The position numbers were made by a program, and so were the translations under genes. Shown one piece after another: positions 12,644-22,170 of a DNA stretch of 64,000 nucleotides. Under the pieces are notes generated by a model. The model searched no databases. It worked only from the letters and a program-made list of their open reading frames with translations, and was not told the origin of the DNA. Numbering within the stretch: position 1 is the stretch's first letter; the number at the start of each line of letters is the position of its first letter. Origin of the DNA: Triglochin maritima (Eukaryota; Streptophyta; Magnoliopsida; Alismatales; Juncaginaceae); assembly GCA_963682175.1 (NCBI GenBank), contig OY821772.1, positions 49,064,925 through 49,128,924 of the forward strand. The letters are read 5' to 3'.

Positions 12644-13440
12644 ATCATTTTTCACCGCAGTGAAAGCACTCCGTATTGGGAGTTGGAGATTTCTGAGATT
12701 TCCCCCTCGAGGCACTCTTATGAGCACTTCCTACTCCCTTGCTCTTGATTGAACCACTTTTGGTAGATTTGCCCTTTCCTTTACCAATCTTTTGGCTCCT
12801 CCCATGGACGGCAAGGACTTGCTTGTCCCTACCCTTGCCCATGTCAACTTCAGCTGTTTTGAGAGCGTTGTGCAACTCCTCAAGACTCAACCTTTTTTCA
12901 CGCACGTGGTAGTGCATCACAAAGTCCTTGAAGGACGGGGCTAGAGAGCTAAGAATCATATCTTCAGCAATGTCCTCGGGCATTCGTGAAGAGAGCTTTG
13001 CCAACTTCTCAAGGTACCCTTGCATCTGAGAAAATGCATGGATACCGATGTTCCCTCCGCCATATGGCACCTTGTGAGTGCGATGGTGGTCTTATAGCGC
13101 TCCTTTCGGGCACTATCCATGAACATCTTAGATAAAGCCTCCATGGTCTTCTTGGGTTTTGAATCCAAGTATTTCGCTTGAAGCGAGTCACCCATGGATG
13201 CTAGCATAAGACCGTGAACCTGGTTCTCTTGGTCTTCCCACTTGGCCTTAGTCTCTTTCTCTTCATCGGTTAATCTCTCATTCCACTTTGGGATTGGACC
13301 TTCCAAAATGTGAGACAGTTTCTCAAACTTTAACACGACGTTGAGTTTGAGTTGCCAACTAATGAAGTTTGAGCCATCATTTGCTAAATAGTGTTTTTCT
13401 ATCATGGATCGTACGATAGGTTGGATGTTCGACGTTTTTC
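12644..13440 (-). pseudogene. Copia B gag, one frameshift
   Basis: Gag frame reading IQPIVRSMIEKHYLAND, SFQAKYLDSKPKKT-like (here SLQAKYLDSKPKKT), then AEGTSVSMHFL, a frameshift near 13025, then QGYLEKLAKLSSRMPEDIAE, SLAPSFKDFVMHYHVRE and a zinc knuckle start CFHCGEK followed at once by a stop. The initiation codon that is ATG in element A (8446-8448) is altered here. Overall the frame is better preserved than that of A, although B must be older because A is inserted in it. Confidence 0.87.
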
Positions 13441-14064
13441 TACAAAATAAATCATACAGGTTTTAATGCCAATTTTATGTTTAAATACACATGCATACAT
13501 ATATCGAATATAAATGTAAACATTGCAAATAAAAATTTTGCCCATAAATGCAACAATCCAAGATCCCATCAATCGTAATATAGACTAGTTAAGGGCTATC
13601 GAATACATTACAATATCAAGGTAAGAAAACATATTCTAATCACAACTTTTTTGAATTTTAGCAACATTTAGCATCTTCAAATTCTTGTGACTCTTGTCGT
13701 TTTAATTATGAGGGAATACGACCTATCCTCGTAAGAAAAACTTTTTCCCAAAACCGAGCGAGGGCTCTAGGTGATGTTAAGAAAACTTATTTTCATTTGA
13801 TACGAGATACGTTTATCCATTGTATTCACAACTAAACATACTTGGGGTTCACTAGGGTGAAACGCACCTCATACATTTAATCGTGGCACAACAGACAACC
13901 ATTATATCTCTCACTATTCCCAAAGATGGAGGGAGCTATCTCCTGCTAAGGGCGAGCAAAGTATCCCTCGATCAATGGCTGCTAGTGGATGAAATAAGAA
14001 GGAAATTTATTCTTAATTTTTGTTGGACAATTTAACATGTGATTTAGAATTTTAGGTTATCATG
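13441..14064 (-). other. Truncated leader of copia B
   Basis: Closely matches 8455-9078 in the leader of element A, then diverges abruptly at TTATCATG (about 14064). No gene is visible. The junction marks either the insertion of the PMD-gene element or a deletion that removed the rest of the leader, the PBS and the 5' LTR of B. Confidence 0.8.
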
Positions 14065-14403
14065 TGGTTTCAAATACGAGATGAGAGTGTTATTGGATGA
14101 GAGCTGGAGTACCAAAATAGGATAGCATATTGGCAACAATTATGTAATATGTTTTGATATGTTTGTACAATTATGTAATATGTTTTGATATGTTTGCTTT
14201 ATTTGCATTATATATAATAGTACGATAGGTTAGCAAACACAAATAAAAATAATAAGCGTATGACAGATAAGCAAACACAAATACAAACAATAAGCGTACG
14301 ACATGTTAGCAAACACAAACACAAACACAAATACAAATAATAAGCGTACGACAGATAAACAAATATAAATGTAAATACTAAGAGTACGGTACAACAGATC
14401 AGC
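14065..14403. repeat. AT-rich short tandem repeats 3' of the PMD gene
   Basis: Two short repeats: a ~30-bp unit with core TATGTAATATGTTTTGATATG duplicated at about 14140-14200 in shortened form, then three to four degenerate copies of a unit containing AATAAGCGTACGACAG and AGCAAACACAAATAC at 14225-14395. No coding sequence is evident. The segment probably includes the 3' untranslated region of the PMD gene. Confidence 0.6.
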
Positions 14404-17009
14404 CTACTCATCATCTGAATCATGGTCGGAGATGCCTAAGTGAGTATGCCACGACTGTATGATCTCATCCAAATCTCCGCATGCAGCTCTCATGTCATCG
14501 TCTGACAGCTCATCCCCCCTCTGCAAGAATGGCTCTACAGCCCGTATCATCTTACCCATCCACTGCACATAACATTAACATTAGCGTACATTAACAAAAT
14601 ATACGGTACAAATAAATATAGATAAAATGAAAAAATTACCAGATCGCCACACGTCCTATCTGGTGGTCGATCTGCTCTCAAGGAGGCACCACAGACGATG
14701 ACAGGATGTGAGTAACTACCGAACCAATCAAGATAACGTGCATCACACTCGGAGGGGTCGCGACTACGTCTGAAGTCGCCAAGGAACAGTCGGCATGATC
14801 TCGGAAATGTCCGCCAAGTCGATTCCGCTGTAGAAGCGGGGAACCTGACGTCGTACGTCGCTGCAGTCGCAGACCGCACCGCATGCTCTGGTGTCGGGAT
14901 GTCAACCGGGATCACCTGAACATATCCTAACTGACGCAAGACACGATCGGGCATATAAGGCTCTATGATATCCCGATAACGAATAAGGCCCATCAATAAA
15001 GTCCTCGGGACCTCCGTTGCTGGGTCAGGACCATAGGGTAACCACTCCACCTAAACTTTAACACATTAATAATAATACATCTTAAAATTAAATAAATAAA
15101 TGTAAATGGTGTAAAGTTTGATACATCTGATGTAGTCATCTGATCTAGCCGTGCGCGGATTGAACGCAATCGTCCATCGCTCTTGTCCTCGCTCCGGACG
15201 GCCCACATACCCGAACGTGGATGACCCTCCTCGATAATCTTCCGCTCACGATGCGGGCGCAATGCAGGAAAGTACTCGTATATCCACGCCTGCAGCAGCG
15301 TAAGACAACCTGCAATCCCAGAACAATCCGCACGGCTAGCTATCCCAAGCTGACGGTACAGGTATGCCAACGTCGCTGAGCCCCACGAGTACTCACGAAC
15401 GGTGTCCGGGTCCCTAGCCTCCAATAGATCGCGTGGTCTGATCCGGCAACCACTCTTGTCGACAAACAAGACGGCTCCGAGCATCAAGAATAGGTACGCC
15501 GTCAACTGTGTATCATCAGCCCGCGGAGGTCGTGCCCGTCTGCATAAGTCCTCAAGGGAGTCGATGCCGACACCACCACCACCACTCCATAAAGCTATAT
15601 CTCTCGCCAGACCATCAGGTGTGACACCAAGCAACTCTGCCACATAACACCTCAGCTCAGACGTCGACCCCTGAGCACTAACCAGACGACCATCCACAGG
15701 AATGCGTAGGATCTGGAAAACATCGTGAAGCATGATCGTCATATCTCCGAAAGACATGTGAAAAGTGTTGGTGTCAGGCTGCCACCGCTCCACAAACGCA
15801 GAAATCAAAGGCATGTCGAGATAAAGGAACATGTTGTACGGTAAGTGCCCCAAATGCGTGACACTAATCTCCTCTCTGATATCAGCACTCAGTGTAGACC
15901 GCCAACCCTGTAGTGCTGTACAGGCTCTGTGCCGATTATGGCACTTCAGAACCTTCCGATCCTCTCCGTCCCAGATCCGTCTAGCGATGTGACCCCAGAA
16001 ACTAGGAATGACGCTCCCATCTAAAGGACCACCAGGCGTCATACTGCTCACGATCCAAGAATCGTCCTGGACCCTCTTCTTCTTCTGAGCGCGGGGATCT
16101 ACAGTGCACGAGCTCGAATCCCCGATCGTAAACCTCCCACCCCTACCCTTCCACACCATCCATCCGGCGGAAGTAGAACTACCCGCTCGACCACGTCCTC
16201 TGCTATACTCCCCCTGCCTCTCCACCTTCGGGCGCTCTAACTCATACGGGTCATCATCGTCGCTCCCGTCGTCGGGACTGTCCACATTCTCATCATCAAA
16301 GGAATCATCCTCCTCCTCACGACGACGTAATGCCTCTCTCTCCCTCCTGACCGAAGCAGATATCCCCCGTCTACGTGGATGACGCGGTGCTGAATCATCC
16401 TCTAAAGAACGGAAGACGTGTAATGGTATCGACTTGTCTTTCCCTCCACTGTGACCCGATGACTATTAATTGAAATTTTAAATACAAATTTGTTAAATTT
16501 GTTAAACTAAATTATCATATTTATCACAATTGTTAAACTAAATCAAAATTTGGTAAACTAAATTATCACAATTGTTAAACTAAATCAAAAATTGTTAAAC
16601 TAAATTAAAAAAATTATTAAACTAAATCAAAAATTGTTAAAACTAAATATCACAAATGTTAAACTTAATAAGAATTTGTTAAATTAAAATTTCAGATTTA
16701 TCAAAATTTATTAAAATAATTATCAGATTTAATAATAATAATAAAAATTGTGGAGGCGTCTGCGAGAGACGCCTCCCGCATGGTGGAGGCGTCTGTCGGA
16801 GACGCCTCCTCCTTAGGGGAGACGTCTTCCGTAGACGTCTCCCGCTAATGGTCGGCGTCCGAGGTAGACGCCCCCCGCATGGGGCGGGCGTCCTCGGAAG
16901 TCGACCACTTTTTTTAATTTTTTTTTTTGAAAACAAATAAATAACGTAAGGTTACCGTATACGGGTACACCGGGGGAACTGATGGCTGTTTGCCTGGCCT
17001 CCGAGACAT
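14404..17009 (-). CDS. Plant mobile domain (PMD, MAIN-like) protein, 4 exons
   Basis: Proposed exons, minus strand: 17009-16956, 16462-15125, 15050-14640, 14562-14404. All introns are GT-AG and phase 0, and the joined frame is open for 653 codons, ending SDDDM...HDSDDE and TAG. After an acidic and Arg-rich N-terminus the protein shows the PMD (PF10536) pattern: LGHLPYNMFLYLDMPLISAF, FVERWQPDTNTFHMSFGDMT, then MLHDVFQILRIPVDGR, LQAWIYEYFPALRPHRERK and VEWLPYGPDPATEVPRT. PMD proteins include Arabidopsis MAIN and MAIN-LIKE factors needed for meristem genome maintenance and silencing; the domain also rides in Mutator-like and some Gypsy elements. Here it lies between a truncated copia element and host genes, so transposon origin is likely but no terminal repeats were found. 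Exon 1 is the least certain part; an alternative is that the protein starts inside exon 2. Confidence 0.82.
16465..16735. repeat. AT-rich short repeat in PMD intron 1
   Basis: Ten or so degenerate copies of a 20-25 bp unit with core ATTGTTAAACTAAATCA lie in the predicted first intron of the PMD gene. They are not coding. Confidence 0.7.
16741..16905. repeat. GC-rich hairpin minisatellite in PMD intron 1
   Basis: About five degenerate units of ~34 bp, each an imperfect palindrome of the form GGAGGCGTCT...AGACGCCTCC. Successive units carry compensating changes, for example GAGACGTCTTCC with GTAGACGTCTCC. The block is very GC-rich inside an AT-rich intron. On the minus strand it also forms an open frame repeating RRLRQTPPPCG-like peptides, but this frame is not joined to the PMD frame by the best splice model. 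Confidence 0.8.
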
Positions 17010-17725
17010 TCGTAATCTTCTGTAGTAGGTATAGGAAGAGAAAGTTTTGAGAAAAGAGTGAAATTGTGAGATATATAAGCAAAAATAAGAAGAAGGGCAA
17101 TTTGGTAATTTCAAAGTACGATTTAAGTAATTTTGAAACGATGTTTAGCAATTCAGTATATTTTTTCACATTATTTTGGAAAATCTTTCCGTCTTTAATG
17201 CTTGCCGATGCTACATTATTGGGTAAACGGATCTTTCCCATCGGGGTTGCAGTTTTGGATGCTTTCAAAGTATCAAGACAATGCTTCATGCCGAGCTTAC
17301 AGTAATGGGTTCAGTTTTTGGTGTGGGCCGTTTGGCCTATCACATATAAAACACATGCGTGAAACAATCCGTACGACATACCGAAGAATCAAATAAACTT
17401 TGCATTTCAAAATTTTGATCTTGAACATACAGAAAAAAGACTCGGTCATGTGGTTTCCTGGATATGTTAATGGCCATAGAACTAACAGAAGGCAATGATA
17501 CATACACCTAATTAATATGATTAGCAAATAAGAATATGCCCTCTCAAGGGCAAAAGACTACTCCTGCACCCATAAACAAAAAACTCTTGCAGTGCTGGAA
17601 GCTTGAGATCTTTGTCCTGATGTTACCAATTGGAAGTGGGCATCCTGACTTCTATCTTGGAGCTGATGATCACTTCAAAGGCTCCACAAGATCACGAAAA
17701 ACGTCACCAGAAAGGGTCATGATCT
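17010..17725. other. Spacer between PMD gene and CDT1
   Basis: No supported gene. It holds the upstream flank of the PMD gene and the 3' flank and untranslated region of CDT1. The short open frames here lie on the antisense side of a terminator-proximal region and show no domain. Confidence 0.6.
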
Positions 17726-20700
17726 TCACTCTGCTTCTGCAAGTCTTTGGCGCATCAGCTCAGGACTAGCTCTTCTATCAACACTGCATATAATAGAGTA
17801 TATGGAGTTCAGCTAACCAAGGAATTCATAATTTAGAAAATGATCATAACGAAACCTACACAAACCTACACACCCTCTACACAAGCCCATCTCAGAATAG
17901 TAAAAAAAAGATTCACTTAGTTCTGAAGAGGGAAGTATTTGCGAGTTATGAAGTGTATTTGCAGAGTAATTTAAGAGATCTACTAGAGTCTCAGGACAAA
18001 AAAATTGCAAAAAAAATTTATTCCCTTGTAAAGAGAGTGAAAAATGGGCCAAGTTGGGTATGATTAGTAAAAGAGAACTTCAGAAACAAGGACTGAAACT
18101 GGAGAAAGGACTACATTTTCTTAACAAAGAAACCCCATTTGCTAATTCTGTCTGCACAACCAAGAGAAATCACAGGGTAGCACCGGATCATGAAAGTTCT
18201 CCATTTAGCTGATCTCATAATATTTAACTTATTTGGGATTAAGTTGGTGGGCAATAAAAAAAGGTTTTATCATTTTATGTATCATCATATGTGACAGATT
18301 TTGTTGAAATATGACAATTGACCATAATACAAAAATGGATAACGGTAACAGAACCTACTCATACAATTTACATATTATTCAGCTTTTGTTTTATATTGAA
18401 GCAATGTACTGAGAGTCATTTCAATGTTGAAGACACCTATGAAACGTGTGCAATGGACAGAATTAAGAATAAGTACCGTAAAACAAAGTCCCCACTTAAA
18501 ATTGTATTTCCAGATATCCACTCAGGCAGAAGCTCCTGCAATAAGCAAAGTTGCTCTTCAACTTCACCTGCAGAAACAATATGGATTAATTTAGCCTTTC
18601 ATTGTCTCATCTTCTCTATGCAAATTAGCCTTTCATTGTCTTACAATAAAAACTTACTTTTGTCGATTATATCGAAGTGACTTGCTATAATCTTATTAAC
18701 AAGTTCCTGCTTTGTGAGAACCGATCTCTTAGCTGATTGGAATATGAGAATAATAATGTCAAAAAGTTTTGGCAAGCATGCGATCATTTGTTGCCGCCTT
18801 TTCATTTGGGGAAGACCTGCTTCTTTATCCTCCAAAGCCTTCCCCTCTCTTTCTCTTACCTGCAAGTAATCAATGTTACAAACTATTTGCAAACTCATAA
18901 AAGTAAATCTAGCTATGTGCCGCTGAAAGTGTTAGAACACAAGTTGCAATTACATGATAAAGATGAAGTAACATACATCACATCTTAGTCCATAAGCATA
19001 TTGAGTGGTATATTCAAATAATAGTGCGAAGTAAAGGGTGTGGAGGAGTACCGATTGCAACAATGATTTCGGTAGAAATTTGAGAGAAGGCTCATCAACT
19101 TCATCAGCATCGGTCTCAGTTTCATCATCTTTCCCTTCAGTACTTTTTACAGGAGTCAGTGACAATGGTCTTCTCACACGTTTCTTAACTGGGGTTAAAT
19201 CTTCATTACTGGTGCTACATCTTTTTGGTGTTTTTAGGTCTGGGGTGTCTGCCATTAGTCGTGCTGGAGTGGACAAAACTCTAAGAGGTGTTCCACTCAA
19301 AGCATCCACCCCTGGTTTTGGCGGACAATCATCAGATGTGGTCTCTTTTCCTTTCTCCAATAGAATTGCAGATGTCAAGGGGGATGTTTGGGATCTTGTG
19401 GTTGGTCTTGGTGGACAATCATCAGATAAGGTCTCTTTTCCTTTCTCTGTCTGATTTGCAGATGGCAAGAGGGTCGTTAATAAGCCCATCGATGGTTTTG
19501 AGGCACATTTGACAGGAGATACAGTCTTCAAAGATGTGAGTGCGTGTCTGCTTGGGAGCACATAATTTTTTGAGAAACGCCTTTTGAATGACCCAGATAA
19601 GTGAGATGGCACAGCAAACTGATTTGTTGAAACAGCGTTTGTTGGTTCATTAGGAAGTGAAGAGGTGGAGGTCGCGTGGGTGTCTTCATTCTTCGTAATA
19701 GGTTTGCTACTTTTAGTGCGATTGAATGGATCAGGCAAGGGATCCCCTGGTATGTCATCAACCTGAAGATTGTCGAAACAACAAATTCAGATATTCAGGA
19801 CAAAAACAGATGATCAAGTCCAACAAATGGTCAATAGAAGCAACAAAAAATAAAAAATTGTTGTAACCCAGATTGTCAAGTGGTTTGTGTCTGTTTACTC
19901 ATCATATGCTGATAGTGTATGACAAGCCAGGACAATCAAATCATTATTTTAAAACATGCATGACGTAAACAATTTTATCAAATTGTTAAAAATGGAACTT
20001 GACTTTATACCTTAAACTTCACTGTTTTTGTTATAGTCTCTATACCAAAAGAATTAAATCAATACACATCGGAATGGATTACAGAAAAAACTAGCATAAT
20101 TCGTAATTGCACTTTTAAAAATGTGATCGCCACACTTTACATCGTTCACCCAAGACTTAGATCCTATACCTCGGGATGCTCATCGCAAAACTCCTCAAGC
20201 CGTGTCCGGAAAACCTTAGCCAGTAGCGAATACCCATTTCCGCTTCTCAACTTCGCGTTCCCCTCAAATGCATCCGCAACCAAACTAATCTGCAGATCGG
20301 GCTTCATACAGCATGTCTTCTCATCACATGTCAGAATCTTCTTGACCAAAATCGCCTCAGGAAAAACGTGTTTCATCTGCGCTAAATGCCCATACTCGAA
20401 TCGCCTACAAAACCGAAACCCAAACAAATCAACGACCAAAAACTCCAATACGAAAAAAATATAGAGCCATCCCAATTCCCAATCCTCACCTATCGGTCAA
20501 GTACTCGATTTTGGGGCAAACGTTGGAGAAACTACACTTCTGGCCTTTCAACTTCAGCAACCGGATCGACGTCTCCAAACACTTAAAAAACTGCCCCAAA
20601 ACCTCCAACCTGAAAACACCAAACCGAAATCAGACCCAAACCCGAAAAAGAAAAAACTCAAAGGGGTTTTCCGCAAAAAAAAGTATACTTCTCCGGGAGC

Positions 20701-20978
20701 TTGACGGCAGGGGTTTTGGACCGTGAGGGTTTGGGATCATCGGGGCAGGAGGGGGAGGGAAGGCTGGAATCGTGGCCGAAATCGTTCCGATCGGGGGCTT
20801 TGGCGGGGCTACGGAGGCCCAAGGCGGCATTCTTGACTTGCTTGAGCGAGTACGCGACGCCTCGGCCGCGGGAGAAGCGAGGGCCGTCGATCGGCTTCTC
20901 TGGGGTCGAGATCTGATCGGACGGCAGGGAAGGGGTGGGCTTGATCGGGGTCCGAGTCGAGGAGGAGGAGGAGTCCAT
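17726..20978 (-). CDS. CDT1: DNA replication licensing factor CDT1, 7 exons
   Basis: Exons (minus): 20978-20689, 20609-20490, 20404-20170, 19762-19052, 18859-18658, 18567-18477, 17783-17726. All introns are GT-AG and phases agree, giving 568 aa, the usual size of plant CDT1. The N-terminus (PSLPSDQISTPEKPIDGPRF) has TP and SP sites. Residues ~95-215 are the CDT1 central domain (YEVL-type start, SIRLLKLKGQKCSFSNVCPK, RRFEYGHLAQMKHVFPEAI). Residues ~216-450 are Ser/Thr-rich and probably disordered, with a 30-residue tandem repeat. Residues ~453-550 form the C-terminal winged helix that contacts MCM (MIACLPKLFDIIILIFQSAK, VLTKQELVNKIIASH). CDT1 loads the MCM2-7 helicase at origins in G1 with ORC and CDC6. 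The start ATG at 20976-20978 follows a GA/CT-repeat leader, and E2F-type sites lie ~90-130 bp upstream. Confidence 0.95.
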
Positions 20979-20997
20979 TTTGGGGATGTGAGGGGAG

Positions 20998-21018
20998 TGA
21001 GAGAGAGAGAGAGAGAGA
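20998..21018. repeat. GA microsatellite in the CDT1 leader
   Basis: About ten GA dinucleotides (CT on the coding strand) just upstream of the CDT1 start codon. CT tracts in 5' leaders are common in plant genes. Confidence 0.85.
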
Positions 21019-21066
21019 CCTGAAAGGGGTAAATAAAGAAGTGGGAGATTAGTAACGTTCCGATAT

Positions 21067-21109
21067 GGCGGGAAGGGGAGTTGGCGCGGGAAATAGAGGG
21101 ATTTCGCGC
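21067..21109. promoter_or_regulatory. Cluster of E2F-type sites upstream of CDT1
   Basis: Two exact matches to the E2F consensus TTTSSCGC, in opposite orientation: TTTCCCGC on the minus strand (21086-21093) and TTTCGCGC on the plus strand (21102-21109). A near match, TTCCCGCC on the minus strand, is at 21067-21074. They lie about 90-130 bp upstream of the CDT1 ATG. CDT1 is an established E2F/RB target in plants and animals, so S-phase-entry control is the likely role. Confidence 0.8.
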
Positions 21110-22170
21110 CATCCAGTGGAGGGTTAGGGTTTCGGGATCTTTTGCTCCTGGCCGTTGGATCTGTTCACAATGTGGAAGCGGAGAAGTCTGACAGGTGACA
21201 ACTGCGGACGGATCGTGAAATTGTTTTTGGAATTGTGATGCTTTTAAGACTTTCACGTGTTTTGACGTATTTGTTGATTTTATTTATTATGGGCATGTTA
21301 TAACAATTCATTGTTAAAAAAATGCATAATTGTGCTTGGAAGAAATAAAAAGATGGAATCCAAGTTGGAAGCTGGGTGTTTTTATGATTTATTATGTTGT
21401 GGAGTATATGAAGATTTTTCTGTTTTTGTATGATTTTCTTGCAAGTCAACCGGTGAAGTTCTGACTTGGCCTTTTGAAAAAAGGGAATAAAACATTGGTT
21501 GGTGATAGCTTTAGTATTTCGATTTCCCCCCTAGATATTTTATTTCCTCATTATGGTAAATTCCATTGGCATTACGAGTACCGAATGTTCTCAATCAGTT
21601 TCTGGGTCTGGTACTTGGTGCTTAAGAATTTCACAAAAAAAGCTTTCAGAATATATTAAACAAGCCTGCACGAGTCCAATATATTTAGAGTTCACCAGAA
21701 CCAATCAGACTCACTGAAAGTAAAAAACGTTTAACGTCATCCTATTTTTCTAATCAAAAGATAAATGGTGAGAATTTCAAATAAGTCGTGACCTCTCATG
21801 ACATTCACAATGATAAACAACTGAGAGATCTTAGCACTAATTGCACAAAAGGATTATACACATATCAAATACACCCCCTTAAATATGAAGAACCTAACCA
21901 AAAAATGTTATACAATTACATCCAACAGGGAAGCCCAAAACTTTTGACAAGGACAAAATCTAACCAACTCTAGATCCAATCGTAACTTGCCAAGATAGTA
22001 ACCAGAACTGCTCTTTGCCACCTTTATGCATAGCTTACTTTCCCAGCTCTGTAGTGCAATACAAAATCGAACTGGGGAGCGGAACATGAAGTTGAACAAT
22101 ACCCAATGCGGTATTCACAGAACCGTGCATTCGATTTCTTTTACCCATAATCCCTAGAACTTCAACAAAA
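21110..22170. other. Intergenic spacer, CDT1 promoter to CIP111 3' end
   Basis: About 1.06 kb with no convincing coding sequence. It contains the distal CDT1 promoter and the 3' untranslated region of the upstream AAA ATPase gene, which is on the same strand. Confidence 0.6.

Larger units (their letters stand above)
1..14064 (-). mobile_element. Ty1/copia element B, 5'-truncated, split by element A
   Basis: A minus-strand copia element. Its leader lies at 13441-14064, gag at 12644-13440, protease and GAG-pre-integrase at 11999-12643. Integrase resumes at 1408 and runs into reverse transcriptase at position 1, where the window cuts it. The interruption is element A; the pentamer TATAC stands at both 1409-1413 and 11994-11998, so the two halves join at a genuine target site. 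Similarity to the leader of A stops abruptly at about 14064, where the PMD-gene region begins. No 5' LTR or primer site for B is visible beyond that point, so it was lost by truncation or deletion. Confidence 0.9.

Noticed and set aside
16679..16936. Minus-strand frame with a repeated Pro/Arg-rich peptide as a possible gene
   Set aside because: It is the translation of the hairpin minisatellite, lies in an intron of the best PMD model, and matches no family.
20630..21256. 208-codon minus-strand frame over CDT1 exon 1
   Set aside because: It overlaps the CDT1 first exon in another frame; the shorter frame from 20978 carries CDT1 similarity and splices in phase.
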